64,000 nucleotides of DNA from Mucilaginibacter rigui (GTDB lineage Bacteria > Bacteroidota > Bacteroidia > Sphingobacteriales > Sphingobacteriaceae), in contig NZ_JACWMW010000001.1 of the NCBI RefSeq assembly GCF_014773275.1, forward strand, positions 992,001-1,056,000. Direction: 5' to 3'. How positions within the stretch are numbered: position 1 is the stretch's first letter; each line of letters starts with the position of its first letter. The notes under the pieces were generated by a model. It was not told the DNA's origin and did not search any database. It was given only the letters and a program-made list of their open reading frames with translations. Below, in pieces: positions 54,402 through 63,128 of the stretch. Position numbers and translations under genes: made by a program.

Positions 54402-56468
54402 ATGGCAAAACTTTCATCGTCCCGGCAAAAAGCATTACTGCGTAAGTACGCCTTAAATGTTAAATTTTTTATGATGCTGGTAAGCGTAGCCGTAATTGTT
54501 TATGCTTTACCCAAACAGGCAAAATTTGGTTATGAGTATGAAAAAGGCAGGATATGGAATCAAAAAGACCTGGTATCGCCCTATAACTTTGCCATATTAA
54601 AAACCAACGCCGAAATAGAAGCTGATCAAAAAGCGGCGCTAAGTGCGGTAACACCTATTTACCAACTTAATAATGATATAGCCGCACAACAACTGGAAGG
54701 CTTTAAAAATGATTTTGAGATTAGGTGGCATTCTGCGGGGTTAAATGAGAAACAAAAAAACACTTATCTGCAAGCTGGCAGCACTATTTTAAAAGCGGTT
54801 TACGATAAGGGGCTGCTTAAATTAAATCCCAAATATCAACAAACGGGGAAAAATTATGCAATTACAGTTTTAAATGATAATGTTGCTACCGATAAAAACA
54901 CCGCCGACCTTTTTACCCGTGAGCGTGCAATTGCGTATTGCGATTTTGAAATTGGTAAAATGCCCGGGCTTGATAAACCTTTTTTACTGAATTTATTGCA
55001 GGATAGGTTGCTAACTAACCTAACCTATGATGCTAAACTAACCGCCCGGCTTGAAAAGGAAGTCACCGAGAACCTATCCATAACCCGTGGAATGGTGCAA
55101 AAAGGGGAGATAATTATTGGTAAAGGTTCTGTAATTAATGATGAGGCCTACCAGAAGCTGGCATCGTATAAAAAAGCTTTTGAAGATAATGCGCGTACCA
55201 ATGGTAACCATACCCTGGTGTTATTGGGGCAGTTTTTACTTGTGGGTATTACCATCACTTTATTAATGGTGTTCCTATACCTTTTTAGGCGGGATATATA
55301 CGATGATAACCGTTTGGTAAGCCTGATACTATTGGTAATTACGGCTATGCTGGCAACTTTATCATTGGCTATAAAATTACAACTGCCCAACTTTTACTAT
55401 ATACCATATTGTATAGTACCCATTATCATACGCATATTATTTGATACCCGTTTGGCACTCAATATCCATTTGCTGGTGGTGCTTATAGCCGGTTTTTTTG
55501 TACCCAATAGCTTTGAATTTGCTTATTTTGAGATAACCGCCGGTATGGTATCTATCTACAGTATCAAAAACCTTATCCGTCGCGAGCAATTCCTGATATC
55601 TGCCCTTATTATTACTTTTACTTATTTTGTGGCTTTCCTGGGTATCTCATTAGTTAGAGAAGGTACATTTACAACTATAGATTGGGTGGATTTTATACCT
55701 TTTGCGGTAAGTGTGCTGCTTACATTGCTTGCATACCCGCTTATTTACCTGTTCGAAAAAGTATTTGCTATTACCTCAGATATTACCCTTATAGAATTAA
55801 CCAATACCAACGCGCCCCTATTGCGCGAAATGGCTTTCAGTGCACCGGGAACTTTCCAGCACTCTTTGCAGGTGGCAAACCTGGCCGAAAATGCTATATA
55901 TGCTATAGGTGGAAATGCCTTACTGGTTAGGGCTGGGGCTTTGTACCACGATATTGGCAAAATGGAGAATCCTTTATTCTTTATAGAGAACCAAAGTTCG
56001 GGCTTTAACCCACATGATAAACTGCCTTATGAAGAAAGCGCGCAGATAATCATCCGCCACGTGAGTAAGGGTATTGAAATGGCCCGTAAGGCAAACTTGC
56101 CCGAGATAGTTATTGATTTCATCCGCACCCATCATGGCAACACCAGGGTAGATTATTTTTACCAGTCGTTTTTGAAAAATTTTCCTGAAAAATTCATCAA
56201 CGAGAACATTTTTCGCTATCCCGGGCCCATTCCTTTCTCAAAAGAGGCCGGTGTTTTGATGCTTGCCGACTCTGTTGAGGCTGCTTCGCGCTCATTAAAA
56301 GAGCCGGATGAAGAATCTATCGGTATACTGGTAGACCGCATAGTGAAATATAAGCTTGATCAAAACCAATTGAGTGACAGCAACATAACGCTGAAAGATC
56401 TGGAAACTATCAAGCAGATTTTTAAACGAATGCTGATGAGTATTTACCACGTAAGAATAGATTATTAA
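54402..56468 (+). CDS. 7TM-HD phosphohydrolase (PgpH-like)
   Basis: A 688-residue inner-membrane protein. TM1 lies near residues 20-40 and is followed by a large extracellular 7TMR-HDED domain (40-285). Seven membrane helices fill about 290-450, then a cytoplasmic HD domain: HSLQVANLAENA near 486, the His-Asp pair 515-516 in YHDIGKMENP, then RTHHGNTRVDYFY and MLADSVEAASR. PgpH proteins of this architecture hydrolyse cyclic di-AMP in Firmicutes; a nucleotide role here is inferred. The gene is isolated, directly followed by tRNA-Ser and the island. Confidence 0.93.
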   Translation: MAKLSSSRQKALLRKYALNVKFFMMLVSVAVIVYALPKQAKFGYEYEKGRIWNQKDLVSPYNFAILKTNAEIEADQKAALSAVTPIYQLNNDIAAQQLEGFKNDFEIRWHSAGLNEKQKNTYLQAGSTILKAVYDKGLLKLNPKYQQTGKNYAITVLNDNVATDKNTADLFTRERAIAYCDFEIGKMPGLDKPFLLNLLQDRLLTNLTYDAKLTARLEKEVTENLSITRGMVQKGEIIIGKGSVINDEAYQKLASYKKAFEDNARTNGNHTLVLLGQFLLVGITITLLMVFLYLFRRDIYDDNRLVSLILLVITAMLATLSLAIKLQLPNFYYIPYCIVPIIIRILFDTRLALNIHLLVVLIAGFFVPNSFEFAYFEITAGMVSIYSIKNLIRREQFLISALIITFTYFVAFLGISLVREGTFTTIDWVDFIPFAVSVLLTLLAYPLIYLFEKVFAITSDITLIELTNTNAPLLREMAFSAPGTFQHSLQVANLAENAIYAIGGNALLVRAGALYHDIGKMENPLFFIENQSSGFNPHDKLPYEESAQIIIRHVSKGIEMARKANLPEIVIDFIRTHHGNTRVDYFYQSFLKNFPEKFINENIFRYPGPIPFSKEAGVLMLADSVEAASRSLKEPDEESIGILVDRIVKYKLDQNQLSDSNITLKDLETIKQIFKRMLMSIYHVRIDY

Positions 56469-56554
56469 AAATCTGATTTATTTTTTTGACAGCTTCGCCG
56501 AATTACTATATTTGCAATCCCTGAAAAAAGGGAACACATTTCTGAAAAACAACC

Positions 56555-56641
56555 GGTGAGGTGCCTGAGAGGCCGAAAGGATCAGTTTGCTAAACTGACG
56601 TACGGGAAACTGTACCGAGGGTTCGAATCCCTCCCTCACCG
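56555..56641 (+). tRNA. tRNA-Ser(GCT)
   Basis: GGTGAGG (56555-56561) pairs with CCTCACC (56634-56640); the discriminator G is 56641. The anticodon arm TCAGT-TTGCTAA-ACTGA gives anticodon GCT, reading AGC/AGU. A long variable arm (GTACGGGAAACTGTAC) and the T arm GAGGG-TTCGAAT-CCCTC confirm a class II serine tRNA of 87 bases. CCA is not encoded. It is the likely attachment site of the island that follows. Confidence 0.97.
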
Positions 56642-56664
56642 CAAATAACATGTCAAAGTTTTGA

Positions 56665-56700
56665 AAAACGCCTCAGATCATACGATCTGGGGCGTTTTTG
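56665..56700 (+). terminator. Terminator downstream of tRNA-Ser
   Basis: AAAAACGCCTCAGATC (about 56665-56680) pairs with GATCTGGGGCGTTTTT (56684-56699) with one G-T pair, around ATAC, and ends in Ts. It lies 24 bases behind the tRNA. Confidence 0.8.
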
Positions 56701-56741
56701 CTTTATAGCCATCTCATTTCAACGCAATTCATATCAATCGA

Positions 56742-56792
56742 AGCGAGACCTCTTGCGAGACCTATTCGGCCCTTCGTAAATTAGGTCTCGCT
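56742..56792. repeat. Repeated AGCGAGACCT words before the integrase gene
   Basis: AGCGAGACCT (56742-56751) is followed by a direct copy GCGAGACCT (56755-56763) and an inverted copy AGGTCTCGCT (56783-56792). Three sites in 51 bases, between the tRNA and the integrase gene, are placed as expected for recombinase or excisionase arm-type sites. Confidence 0.5.
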
Positions 56793-56835
56793 GAACCGCT
56801 AAAAGTTTAATTATTAACCCTTAATCGTTGAGGCG

Positions 56836-58101
56836 ATGATCAGAACAGTTTGTATCAACTTCGCGTTGAAAAAGAGCAAAACACTTAAAGACGGTACAGC
56901 CCCAGTTTATTTGAGATTGACGGTGGCAGGAGAACGTGTTGAATTTACCACCCGGCGGTACATCAGGCCGGGACGCTGGAATGCCGACCAGCAAAAGATG
57001 ACCGGCACAAATGAAGAAGCCCGGGTCTTTAACCATTACCTCAAAACCCTTGAACAGCAGGTTTATGACGAGCACAGAAAAATGATGAATGCAAATGCCA
57101 ACATCTGTGTGGAAGATCTCAAAAACCGATTACTTGGCAAAGAGCAAAAGGAAAGGCAAAAGATGCTGATTCCTATCTTCAAGGAACACAATAAGCGCCT
57201 GCAACTACTCATTGGAAAAGAATATTCCCAGGGAACGTTGACCATCTTTGAAACTACTTTTAGGCATGTGACTGAATTTATTCAGTGGCAATACCGGAAA
57301 GCGGATATAGACATCAAAGCAGTTGATCACGAGTTTATCACATCCTTTGATTTCTATCTACGGTCAGAATGCAATTGTGCGAATAACACTACGGTCAAAT
57401 ATGTCAAGAATTTCAAGAAGATCATCAGGCTGTGTATAGCGAATGGCTGGCTGGACAAAGATCCGTTTGTTAACTACAAGTCGAAAGTAAAAGAGGTAGT
57501 TAGAGATTTTTTGACCAAAGATGAAATACAAGCTATGGCAGATGCTAAGCTGGTTACGAATCGGGTTAGACAAGTGAGGGACATATTCCTATTCAGTTGT
57601 TTTACCGGATTAGCTTACGCCGATGTAAAGAAACTTAAAAGGTCTGAGATTATCAAAGGTATTGATGGGCAGCAATGGATCTTTACATCACGCCAAAAAA
57701 CTGAGACCACATCACGCATTCCATTATTACCTACCGCATTGAAAATATTGGAAAAATATGCGGATAATCCGGAATGTTTACATCACGATAAAGCTTTGCC
57801 TGTCCTATCAAATCAAAAAATGAACAGCTATTTGAAGGAGATCGCCGACGCGGTCGGTATCAACAAGGAATTAACTTTTCATATTGCTAGGCACACTTTC
57901 GCTACAGTAGTTACGCTTTCAAACGGCGTATCTATAGAAAGTGTTTCCAAAATGCTTGGTCACCGTAATATTCGCACTACACAGCATTACGCTAAAATTT
58001 TGGATGCGAAGGTGAGCGAGGATATGGCTGTTCTGAAAGAGAAGCTGACAGTCACAGAAAATAAGTTATCAAAAATCGAAAATGGTTATCACGTTTTGTG
58101 A
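56836..58101 (+). CDS. Tyrosine recombinase (phage integrase family)
   Basis: A 421-residue site-specific recombinase of the Bacteroidetes integrase type. The N-terminal arm-binding part (1-100) begins IRTVCINFALKKSKTLKDG; a SAM-like core-binding domain spans about 110-215; the catalytic domain runs from 225 to 395. Catalytic residues: Lys288, His349 and Arg352 in FHIARHTF, His376 in MLGHRNIR and nucleophile Tyr385 in TTQHYAKI. The usual first Arg is Ala260 in CFTGLAYADV. IntDOT of CTnDOT likewise lacks this Arg (Ser instead). The gene starts 195 bases after tRNA-Ser and is the island's likely integrase. Confidence 0.92.
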   Translation: MIRTVCINFALKKSKTLKDGTAPVYLRLTVAGERVEFTTRRYIRPGRWNADQQKMTGTNEEARVFNHYLKTLEQQVYDEHRKMMNANANICVEDLKNRLLGKEQKERQKMLIPIFKEHNKRLQLLIGKEYSQGTLTIFETTFRHVTEFIQWQYRKADIDIKAVDHEFITSFDFYLRSECNCANNTTVKYVKNFKKIIRLCIANGWLDKDPFVNYKSKVKEVVRDFLTKDEIQAMADAKLVTNRVRQVRDIFLFSCFTGLAYADVKKLKRSEIIKGIDGQQWIFTSRQKTETTSRIPLLPTALKILEKYADNPECLHHDKALPVLSNQKMNSYLKEIADAVGINKELTFHIARHTFATVVTLSNGVSIESVSKMLGHRNIRTTQHYAKILDAKVSEDMAVLKEKLTVTENKLSKIENGYHVL

Positions 58102-58106
58102 TAACC
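58084..58106. other. Perfect hairpin across the integrase stop codon
   Basis: GGTTATCAC (58084-58092) and GTGATAACC (58098-58106) form a perfect 9-base stem around GTTTT. The integrase TGA (58099-58101) lies inside the right arm. No T-run follows, so it is not a standard terminator; it may be an mRNA signal or a protein site ahead of the next gene. Confidence 0.45.
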
Positions 58107-58119
58107 TTAATTGTACATC

Positions 58120-58656
58120 ATGCAAAAGGAAACAATTATAACAGATGAGATCATTTCAAGTAAGATCTATATTGTCAGAGGTCAAAAAGTTATGTTAGAT
58201 CAGGATCTCGCAGAACTGTACCAAGTGGAGACCAAGCACCTTAAGCGCCAAGTAAGAAGGAATATTGAGCGATTCCCAGGCGAGGATTTCATGTTCGAAT
58301 TATCTCCGGAAGAGTTTCAGATTTCAAGGAGCCAAATTGGCACCTTGAAACAAGGCCAGAATTTCAAGTATGCCCCTATGGCTTTTACTGAGCTGGGTAT
58401 TAGTATGCTTTCAAGTGTGTTAAATAGCCCTGCCGCGATACAGGTAAACATGCGAATTTTTGTGCATGTGAGACAAATTTTAACTGATACAACAGAGATA
58501 AGACTGGAAATCCAAAAAATCAGAAATGAACTTTTTAATCATGGCAAAAATATGGAGATTGTTTTTGCTTATCTGGACGAGTTGTCAAATAAAATAGAAT
58601 CACAACAATCCGTTGTCAATTATAGAAAAAGAATCGGATTCAAACCGGATGAATAA
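58120..58656 (+). CDS. ORF6N domain protein
   Basis: A 178-residue protein with an N-terminal ORF6N domain (residues 8-95): the block SKIYIVRGQKVMLDQDLAELYQVETKHLKRQVRRNIERFPGEDFMFEL is the family hallmark. A second region with YAPMAFTELGISMLSSVLNSP follows, then a coiled coil near 115-165. ORF6N domains come from phage and mobile elements and are thought to bind DNA. The gene starts 18 bases after the integrase stop at ATG 58120, so it may be co-transcribed. Bacteroidetes ORF6N genes often occur near type I restriction genes; here hsdM and hsdS are about 2.4 kb downstream. Confidence 0.88.
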   Translation: MQKETIITDEIISSKIYIVRGQKVMLDQDLAELYQVETKHLKRQVRRNIERFPGEDFMFELSPEEFQISRSQIGTLKQGQNFKYAPMAFTELGISMLSSVLNSPAAIQVNMRIFVHVRQILTDTTEIRLEIQKIRNELFNHGKNMEIVFAYLDELSNKIESQQSVVNYRKRIGFKPDE

Positions 58657-59001
58657 TTCTGGGAATAAACAAGATACATATAATTGTAATCACAATGATT
58701 TAAAAGTAACGCGTTAAAAGCAGTTCCTACGTTTCTCTCAAACAAGAGCGACAATGTGATTTAGGGGTATATTATCAACTTAGCCTTTACTATGCCTAAG
58801 CATCTGAAGTAGCAAGCAGGTAACTTTTTAATGATACTACTGCCATCGATAGTACCTACAGCAGCGTTTAAACACCATAACAGTTGTCCTGCGACACTGA
58901 TTTTTTATCCCAATAGGGTAATCTATTGTTTTTGTGATGCTGTCAATGTTTTAAATTATAACTTTATTTGGATGAATAGGCTGTTAGAAATAGTGTCGTG
59001 T
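58657..59001. other. 345-base stretch without a supported gene
   Basis: The gap between the ORF6N gene and the convergent nuclease-like gene is AT-rich. A 74-codon plus-strand frame runs into the nuclease gene's 3' end but has no protein-like features. No hairpin, promoter or repeat stands out. Confidence 0.4.
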
Positions 59002-60546
59002 TTATGCATTCCAGCCGCCACAAATCCAATCTTTCGGATGAATGCCAACTTTTAAATAATGTTCCAACTCCTCGATTGACAGTACAAGTCCCCTGTTAGT
59101 TATCGGTAAGGGGATATGCCGGTGGGTAATCAATAGGGGGATGATCTCTAAACCGTTCGCTGGATTCGGTGCGCAGTTATCTAACCAATTTTGTTTTTTT
59201 CGAAGCTTGCTATAAAATCCTTCACTATCATCGTCACTAAATTTTGAGCGTAAATTTTTTCTTGCACTAGTGTTATTAGGGAAATAAAGCATTTTACAAT
59301 CAGCCAGAAGGCATATGTGTTTTTCCTTTGAAATGGCCAGTACATCGATCTGTCCCGGCATCTTTTTAGTGGAGCGTAGATGTTCTGGCTGATCTTTTTT
59401 TCTCCATTGTCCTTGCATCGTCACTTCTCCGCAGATATAGCCATATTGTCGCAACATTTCCAAAACGCGTGTCTCAAACGGCCCTGAAAAATATTTTTCG
59501 TAAAGACGGTCACCAGCCCCCGAGTGAAGAAATTTTTCCAGCAAGAAGTTTACGGAGTCCTGCAAAAGAACGATTGATGTGCCAAACAGGTTTTCTGTCA
59601 TCGTTATCCTGACCATTGGCCTATCAATAATCATGTTTTGTAAGATCACATATTCTTTGGTTAATTTCTCCTTATGCCAGTCCGGTTGCCAGAAGCTATC
59701 AAAAATATCTTGCTGCATTGTCCCGCCAGGATTTGTAGGAGATAATATTATTCCCTGCGGTATAATGCATAGTGAAAAAAACTCTTCTGTCCTGCCGTTT
59801 AAACCTCTCAACGCGAGAAAATAAAGTTGCATAAGCGACCAGAACCTGTTCCAAAAACGAGTTTGGCTTGCTGGAATTTCAGACAAAAAGCTATCACCAA
59901 AAACTTTTCCGTCTTTTGGAGCGAAGCCTGATATGATCGCATGTAAGTGAACCCAAATATTTTCGTCCTGCCAGACATACTGCATCGCGTCATCCAAGAC
60001 TTTGTATTCGTGTGGACCCTGTTTGTTAAAGGATAACTGTAAATATTGAAAACGGGCATTCTCGATCCGTCCTTTACTTGTAAATGTCACGGTTCCTAAG
60101 TCCTCAAACTCCCATATAAGGATTACTTGTTCTAACAAGGCAAATAGGGTGCAGCACTCATGTGCTGTTAGAATTGCGTTGATCGAACGGCCGGTGCCAA
60201 GGTGGCCGTTGTATTGATTTGTCCAAGTAAAACTAATCAGCAATTTGGCGGCAAGGCCGGCCATCGTACTTTTATTTTGCGGACGATCCATATAAAAGCG
60301 CGACATATACTCGATCAGGCCCGGGATCACATACTCATTATCAAGTCTCTCGCAAAGATAAATCAGGTGCTTCTTTACTTTAGTGCGTGTAGATTTTAGA
60401 GAAATCAGATCGTTGAATATAATCTCTTCGTCAAACTCTAGTTGCTCGAAAAGGCGCTTGAAATTGTATTTGTCAGGTTCGATATCGTCGAATAAAGTAT
60501 TGGCAAGTTCCTTGGCTTGTCTGTAACGTTTTGTGATGTCCGGCAT
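59002..60546 (-). CDS. Unknown 514-residue protein with a PD-(D/E)XK-like nuclease core
   Basis: No full-length family is recognised. The C-terminal part has the order of a restriction-endonuclease-like fold: a helix with Glu358 (GPFETRVLEMLRQYGYICGE), Asp401 in MPGQIDVLAIS, and Asp416-Cys-Lys418 in LLADCKML. This agrees with the E...D...(D/E)xK metal site. The first 340 residues are helical and Trp/Phe-rich, with a possible recognition role. The gene lies alone on the minus strand, divergent from xre-hsdM-hsdS. Candidates include a restriction effector or a solitary defence nuclease; the system is inferred only from neighbours and is probably not part of the HsdR subunit. Confidence 0.65.
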   Translation of the reverse strand: MPDITKRYRQAKELANTLFDDIEPDKYNFKRLFEQLEFDEEIIFNDLISLKSTRTKVKKHLIYLCERLDNEYVIPGLIEYMSRFYMDRPQNKSTMAGLAAKLLISFTWTNQYNGHLGTGRSINAILTAHECCTLFALLEQVILIWEFEDLGTVTFTSKGRIENARFQYLQLSFNKQGPHEYKVLDDAMQYVWQDENIWVHLHAIISGFAPKDGKVFGDSFLSEIPASQTRFWNRFWSLMQLYFLALRGLNGRTEEFFSLCIIPQGIILSPTNPGGTMQQDIFDSFWQPDWHKEKLTKEYVILQNMIIDRPMVRITMTENLFGTSIVLLQDSVNFLLEKFLHSGAGDRLYEKYFSGPFETRVLEMLRQYGYICGEVTMQGQWRKKDQPEHLRSTKKMPGQIDVLAISKEKHICLLADCKMLYFPNNTSARKNLRSKFSDDDSEGFYSKLRKKQNWLDNCAPNPANGLEIIPLLITHRHIPLPITNRGLVLSIEELEHYLKVGIHPKDWICGGWNA

Positions 60547-60597
60547 GGTGTTCTAAATTAATAAATAGCTAACGTAAATGGAAAGATTAAACCCAAA

Positions 60598-60610
60598 GAC
60601 CTGTTAGGTC
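60598..60610. promoter_or_regulatory. Candidate operator palindrome GACCT-GTT-AGGTC
   Basis: A perfect 5-3-5 palindrome lies in the 199-base gap between the divergent nuclease-like gene and the XRE gene, 135 bases before the latter. A related half-site GCAGGT is at 60616-60621. The spacing is compatible with a homodimeric XRE regulator. Confidence 0.4.
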
Positions 60611-60708
60611 ACCATGCAGGTTTAGTTATTCCAAATAACGTTTATAAATAACGGGATCCCTATACAAGATTCAGAAAATTAATCTAATGAAAGGCTTGTC
60701 CCTTTACA

Positions 60709-60716
60709 TATATTTG
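60709..60716 (+). promoter_or_regulatory. Putative -7 promoter box of xre-hsdMS
   Basis: TATATTTG matches TAnnTTTG and lies 29 bases before the XRE start. No -33 element was found at a good distance. Confidence 0.45.
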
Positions 60717-60745
60717 CCAAACTTCGACAAGTCAATTAAAAACTA

Positions 60746-61042
60746 ATGGATACTCAATTTGGGATTATGATCAGAACCCTCAGGGTGGGATTAAATCTGT
60801 ACTTACGGCAAGTTGCGCCTTTGCTTCAAATGGATACTGCTCAATTGAGCAAGATTGAGAAAGGACAAAGGCAACTCAAAAGAGAGCAAATTCCCCTTTT
60901 AGCAAGTATTCTAAAGGCAGATCAAAACGACCTATTAACACTTTGGCTGGCCGATCAGCTTTATGAGATAGTAAAGGATGAAAAGTTAGGATCAAAGGCT
61001 ATACAAGTTATAGAAGAAAAAATTAAGAAAAGAAAACACTGA
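60746..61042 (+). CDS. XRE-family transcriptional regulator (RM-linked)
   Basis: A 98-residue DNA-binding protein. The helix-turn-helix covers about residues 6-61: FGIMIRTLRVGLNLYLRQVA, PLLQMDTAQLSKIEKGQRQL, then EQIPLLASILKADQNDLLTL. A short helical tail rich in Lys follows. Small XRE proteins often govern restriction-modification genes (C-protein role), setting the timing of modification and restriction. It starts the unit and lies 10 bases before hsdM. A palindrome and a -7 box lie upstream. Whether it represses or activates cannot be read. Confidence 0.88.
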   Translation: MDTQFGIMIRTLRVGLNLYLRQVAPLLQMDTAQLSKIEKGQRQLKREQIPLLASILKADQNDLLTLWLADQLYEIVKDEKLGSKAIQVIEEKIKKRKH

Positions 61043-61052
61043 AAAACAATAG

Positions 61053-63128
61053 TTGATGATAACAAAACAAGCTCTTGGAAGCACACTTTTTGGAATGGCG
61101 GATATCTTGCGCGATAAGGTCGAGGATTATAAAGCCTACATTCTTTCCTTGTTGTTCTTCAAAAGACTTTCAGATAATTATGAATGGGAAAATGAAAATG
61201 GTATCAAAGAATTCTTCGCAGAGCACCATCGGGAGCCCACAGCAAAAGAAAAATCCATAATCATTAATAAGAAACATGACTTTAAAATTCCTGAAGGTTG
61301 CTTCTGGAGAGATGTAAGGGAAGCCACCATTGACAAAAAAAACGAGGCATTGCACAAAGCTGTAACCGGTATCGCAGAAGCAAATGTTGATAAGGACGGC
61401 AGGTTCTTTTTAAAAGGTGTTATTAATACGGTCCGGTGGAACGAACCGGCACCAGACGGTTCAGGCGGAAAAAAGTTAAGCCCGGAAGTAATATCGTTGC
61501 TGGTGAGTTACCTTGATGCTGTTGACCTGAGTAATAAGAATGCAACGGTAGATATTTTGGGTGATGCTTACGAATACCTGATAAAACGGTTTGCTGATGA
61601 AAACAAAGGCGGTACTACCGCCGGCCAGTTTTATACCCCTCAGGAGGTAGTGGATATTATCGTTAGATATCTCAAGCCCCAAAAGGGCAATGTGGTATAT
61701 GATCCAACCTGTGGTTCCGGCGGTTTCCTGATTAGTGCTGCCAAATACTGTCATGCTAATTATGGCAATCCAAAAGCGATTCGGTTAAATGGTCAGGAAG
61801 ATGTTTGGAATACCTGGGCTATTGCCAATATCAATATGATATTGCATGGACTTGATGCAAAAATTGAAAAAGGCGATACATTGCTTCAACCTAAATTCAG
61901 GGATGAAGACAATGAGCTGGCAATAAAAAAGTTTGACCTGGTGATGGCGAATTTTCCGTTCTCTCAGGAAAACTGGTGGAAAAACGGAGAGCCTAAAAAA
62001 GATGCGAAGGGTAAAACTATCAACAAAAAAGATGGGTCCCCGCAATTAGAGTACCCTGGTAAAGAAGATTTCAAAGACCCTTTTGAACGGTTTATCTATG
62101 GTATTCCTCCTTTTTCAAACGGGGATTTTGCATTTCTGCAACACATAGTTTCCTCTTTAAAAGAAGGAGGAAAAGCCGGGGTAGTCTGTCCGCAGGGTGT
62201 TTTGTTCAGAGGCCAACCTGCAAAAACAGAAGAGGAAGACGGGCAAAACCGAAAGGCGGATGATGAATACTTAATACGCAGGGGATTTTTGCAGGGACCA
62301 ATAGACAGTGATGGTGAGTCTAAAGAGTTGCATAATATTATCGATGCTATTGTAGTATTACCTGGCAACCTGTTTTATGGCACGACAATTCCGGGTTCTA
62401 TCCTTTTCATTGATAAAAATAAGCCTAAACACCGTAAGGATAAGGTACTGATGGTGTATGCTGCAAAAGAAGGCTGGTTCAAGGAAAAACCAAACATGAA
62501 TGAATTGCAGCCGCACGATATGCTCCGGATCTCAACGATTTTGGAAAGCTGGGGTGACCTGGAGATAGCCAAAGAATGGATTGCCACACAGAAGGTCCGG
62601 TTATGGGCATTGATACAGGAGGATCTCGGATACAAGCTTTCTGAAATTGAAGAGGACTATCATGAAGACATCAATTCCTATAGTGAACGGATCGATAAAT
62701 TGAGAAAATCTTTGGCTAGTAAAGAAGCAGAGGGAAAAAAGCCAACAAAATCCGAATTAAATACTCTTGGTACGCTCAATGCAGCCCTGGAAAAACTGCT
62801 TAATCAAAAAGCAGATAAAATAATGGACACTCACGATCTCGCTGCCAAAGAAAGAAAAGCAATTGATGACGTTGAGCGCGAATTGATCACTGTTTTACAA
62901 GACCCTGAATTATGGAAACGGTATTTTTCAATTGTGGATATGCAAGAACTGGAAGAGAACGAGTTTAACCTCTATATTCCAAGATATGTGGACACTTTTG
63001 AACCGGAGGAGCAAATTGACTTAAAAAAAGCATTAAGTGAGTTCAAAGCAACCATGAAAGCAGAATCTGCTTTGGATAATTCGATAGTTGAACTTTTAGA
63101 TGCGATATCTCAATATGATCAGAAATAA
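61053..63128 (+). CDS. hsdM: Type I restriction-modification methyltransferase subunit HsdM
   Basis: A 691-residue N6-adenine methyltransferase subunit. An N-terminal helical HsdM domain (residues 5-150) starts TKQALGSTLFGMADILRDKV. The SAM site is motif I VYDPTCGSGGFL near 214-225 and the catalytic motif IV is NFPF at 300-303, a variant of NPPF/Y seen in other HsdM proteins. GTTAGQFYTPQEVV near 188 is also diagnostic. The C-terminal half is longer than classic HsdM (about 500) and has a coiled-coil region near 530-620. It starts 10 bases after the XRE gene, and hsdS overlaps its end by 14 bases. Confidence 0.93.
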   Translation: MMITKQALGSTLFGMADILRDKVEDYKAYILSLLFFKRLSDNYEWENENGIKEFFAEHHREPTAKEKSIIINKKHDFKIPEGCFWRDVREATIDKKNEALHKAVTGIAEANVDKDGRFFLKGVINTVRWNEPAPDGSGGKKLSPEVISLLVSYLDAVDLSNKNATVDILGDAYEYLIKRFADENKGGTTAGQFYTPQEVVDIIVRYLKPQKGNVVYDPTCGSGGFLISAAKYCHANYGNPKAIRLNGQEDVWNTWAIANINMILHGLDAKIEKGDTLLQPKFRDEDNELAIKKFDLVMANFPFSQENWWKNGEPKKDAKGKTINKKDGSPQLEYPGKEDFKDPFERFIYGIPPFSNGDFAFLQHIVSSLKEGGKAGVVCPQGVLFRGQPAKTEEEDGQNRKADDEYLIRRGFLQGPIDSDGESKELHNIIDAIVVLPGNLFYGTTIPGSILFIDKNKPKHRKDKVLMVYAAKEGWFKEKPNMNELQPHDMLRISTILESWGDLEIAKEWIATQKVRLWALIQEDLGYKLSEIEEDYHEDINSYSERIDKLRKSLASKEAEGKKPTKSELNTLGTLNAALEKLLNQKADKIMDTHDLAAKERKAIDDVERELITVLQDPELWKRYFSIVDMQELEENEFNLYIPRYVDTFEPEEQIDLKKALSEFKATMKAESALDNSIVELLDAISQYDQK

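Noticed and set aside
56821..57075. Minus-strand frame over the integrase start as an excisionase
   Set aside because: Antisense to the conserved N-terminus of the integrase, with no helix-turn-helix pattern.
58831..59055. 74-codon plus-strand frame in the island gap
   Set aside because: Irregular composition, no promoter box, and it runs into the 3' end of the nuclease-like gene.
59002..60546. HsdR restriction subunit
   Set aside because: No helicase motifs (Walker A, DEAD-like) are present and the protein is too short; only a nuclease-like core is visible.
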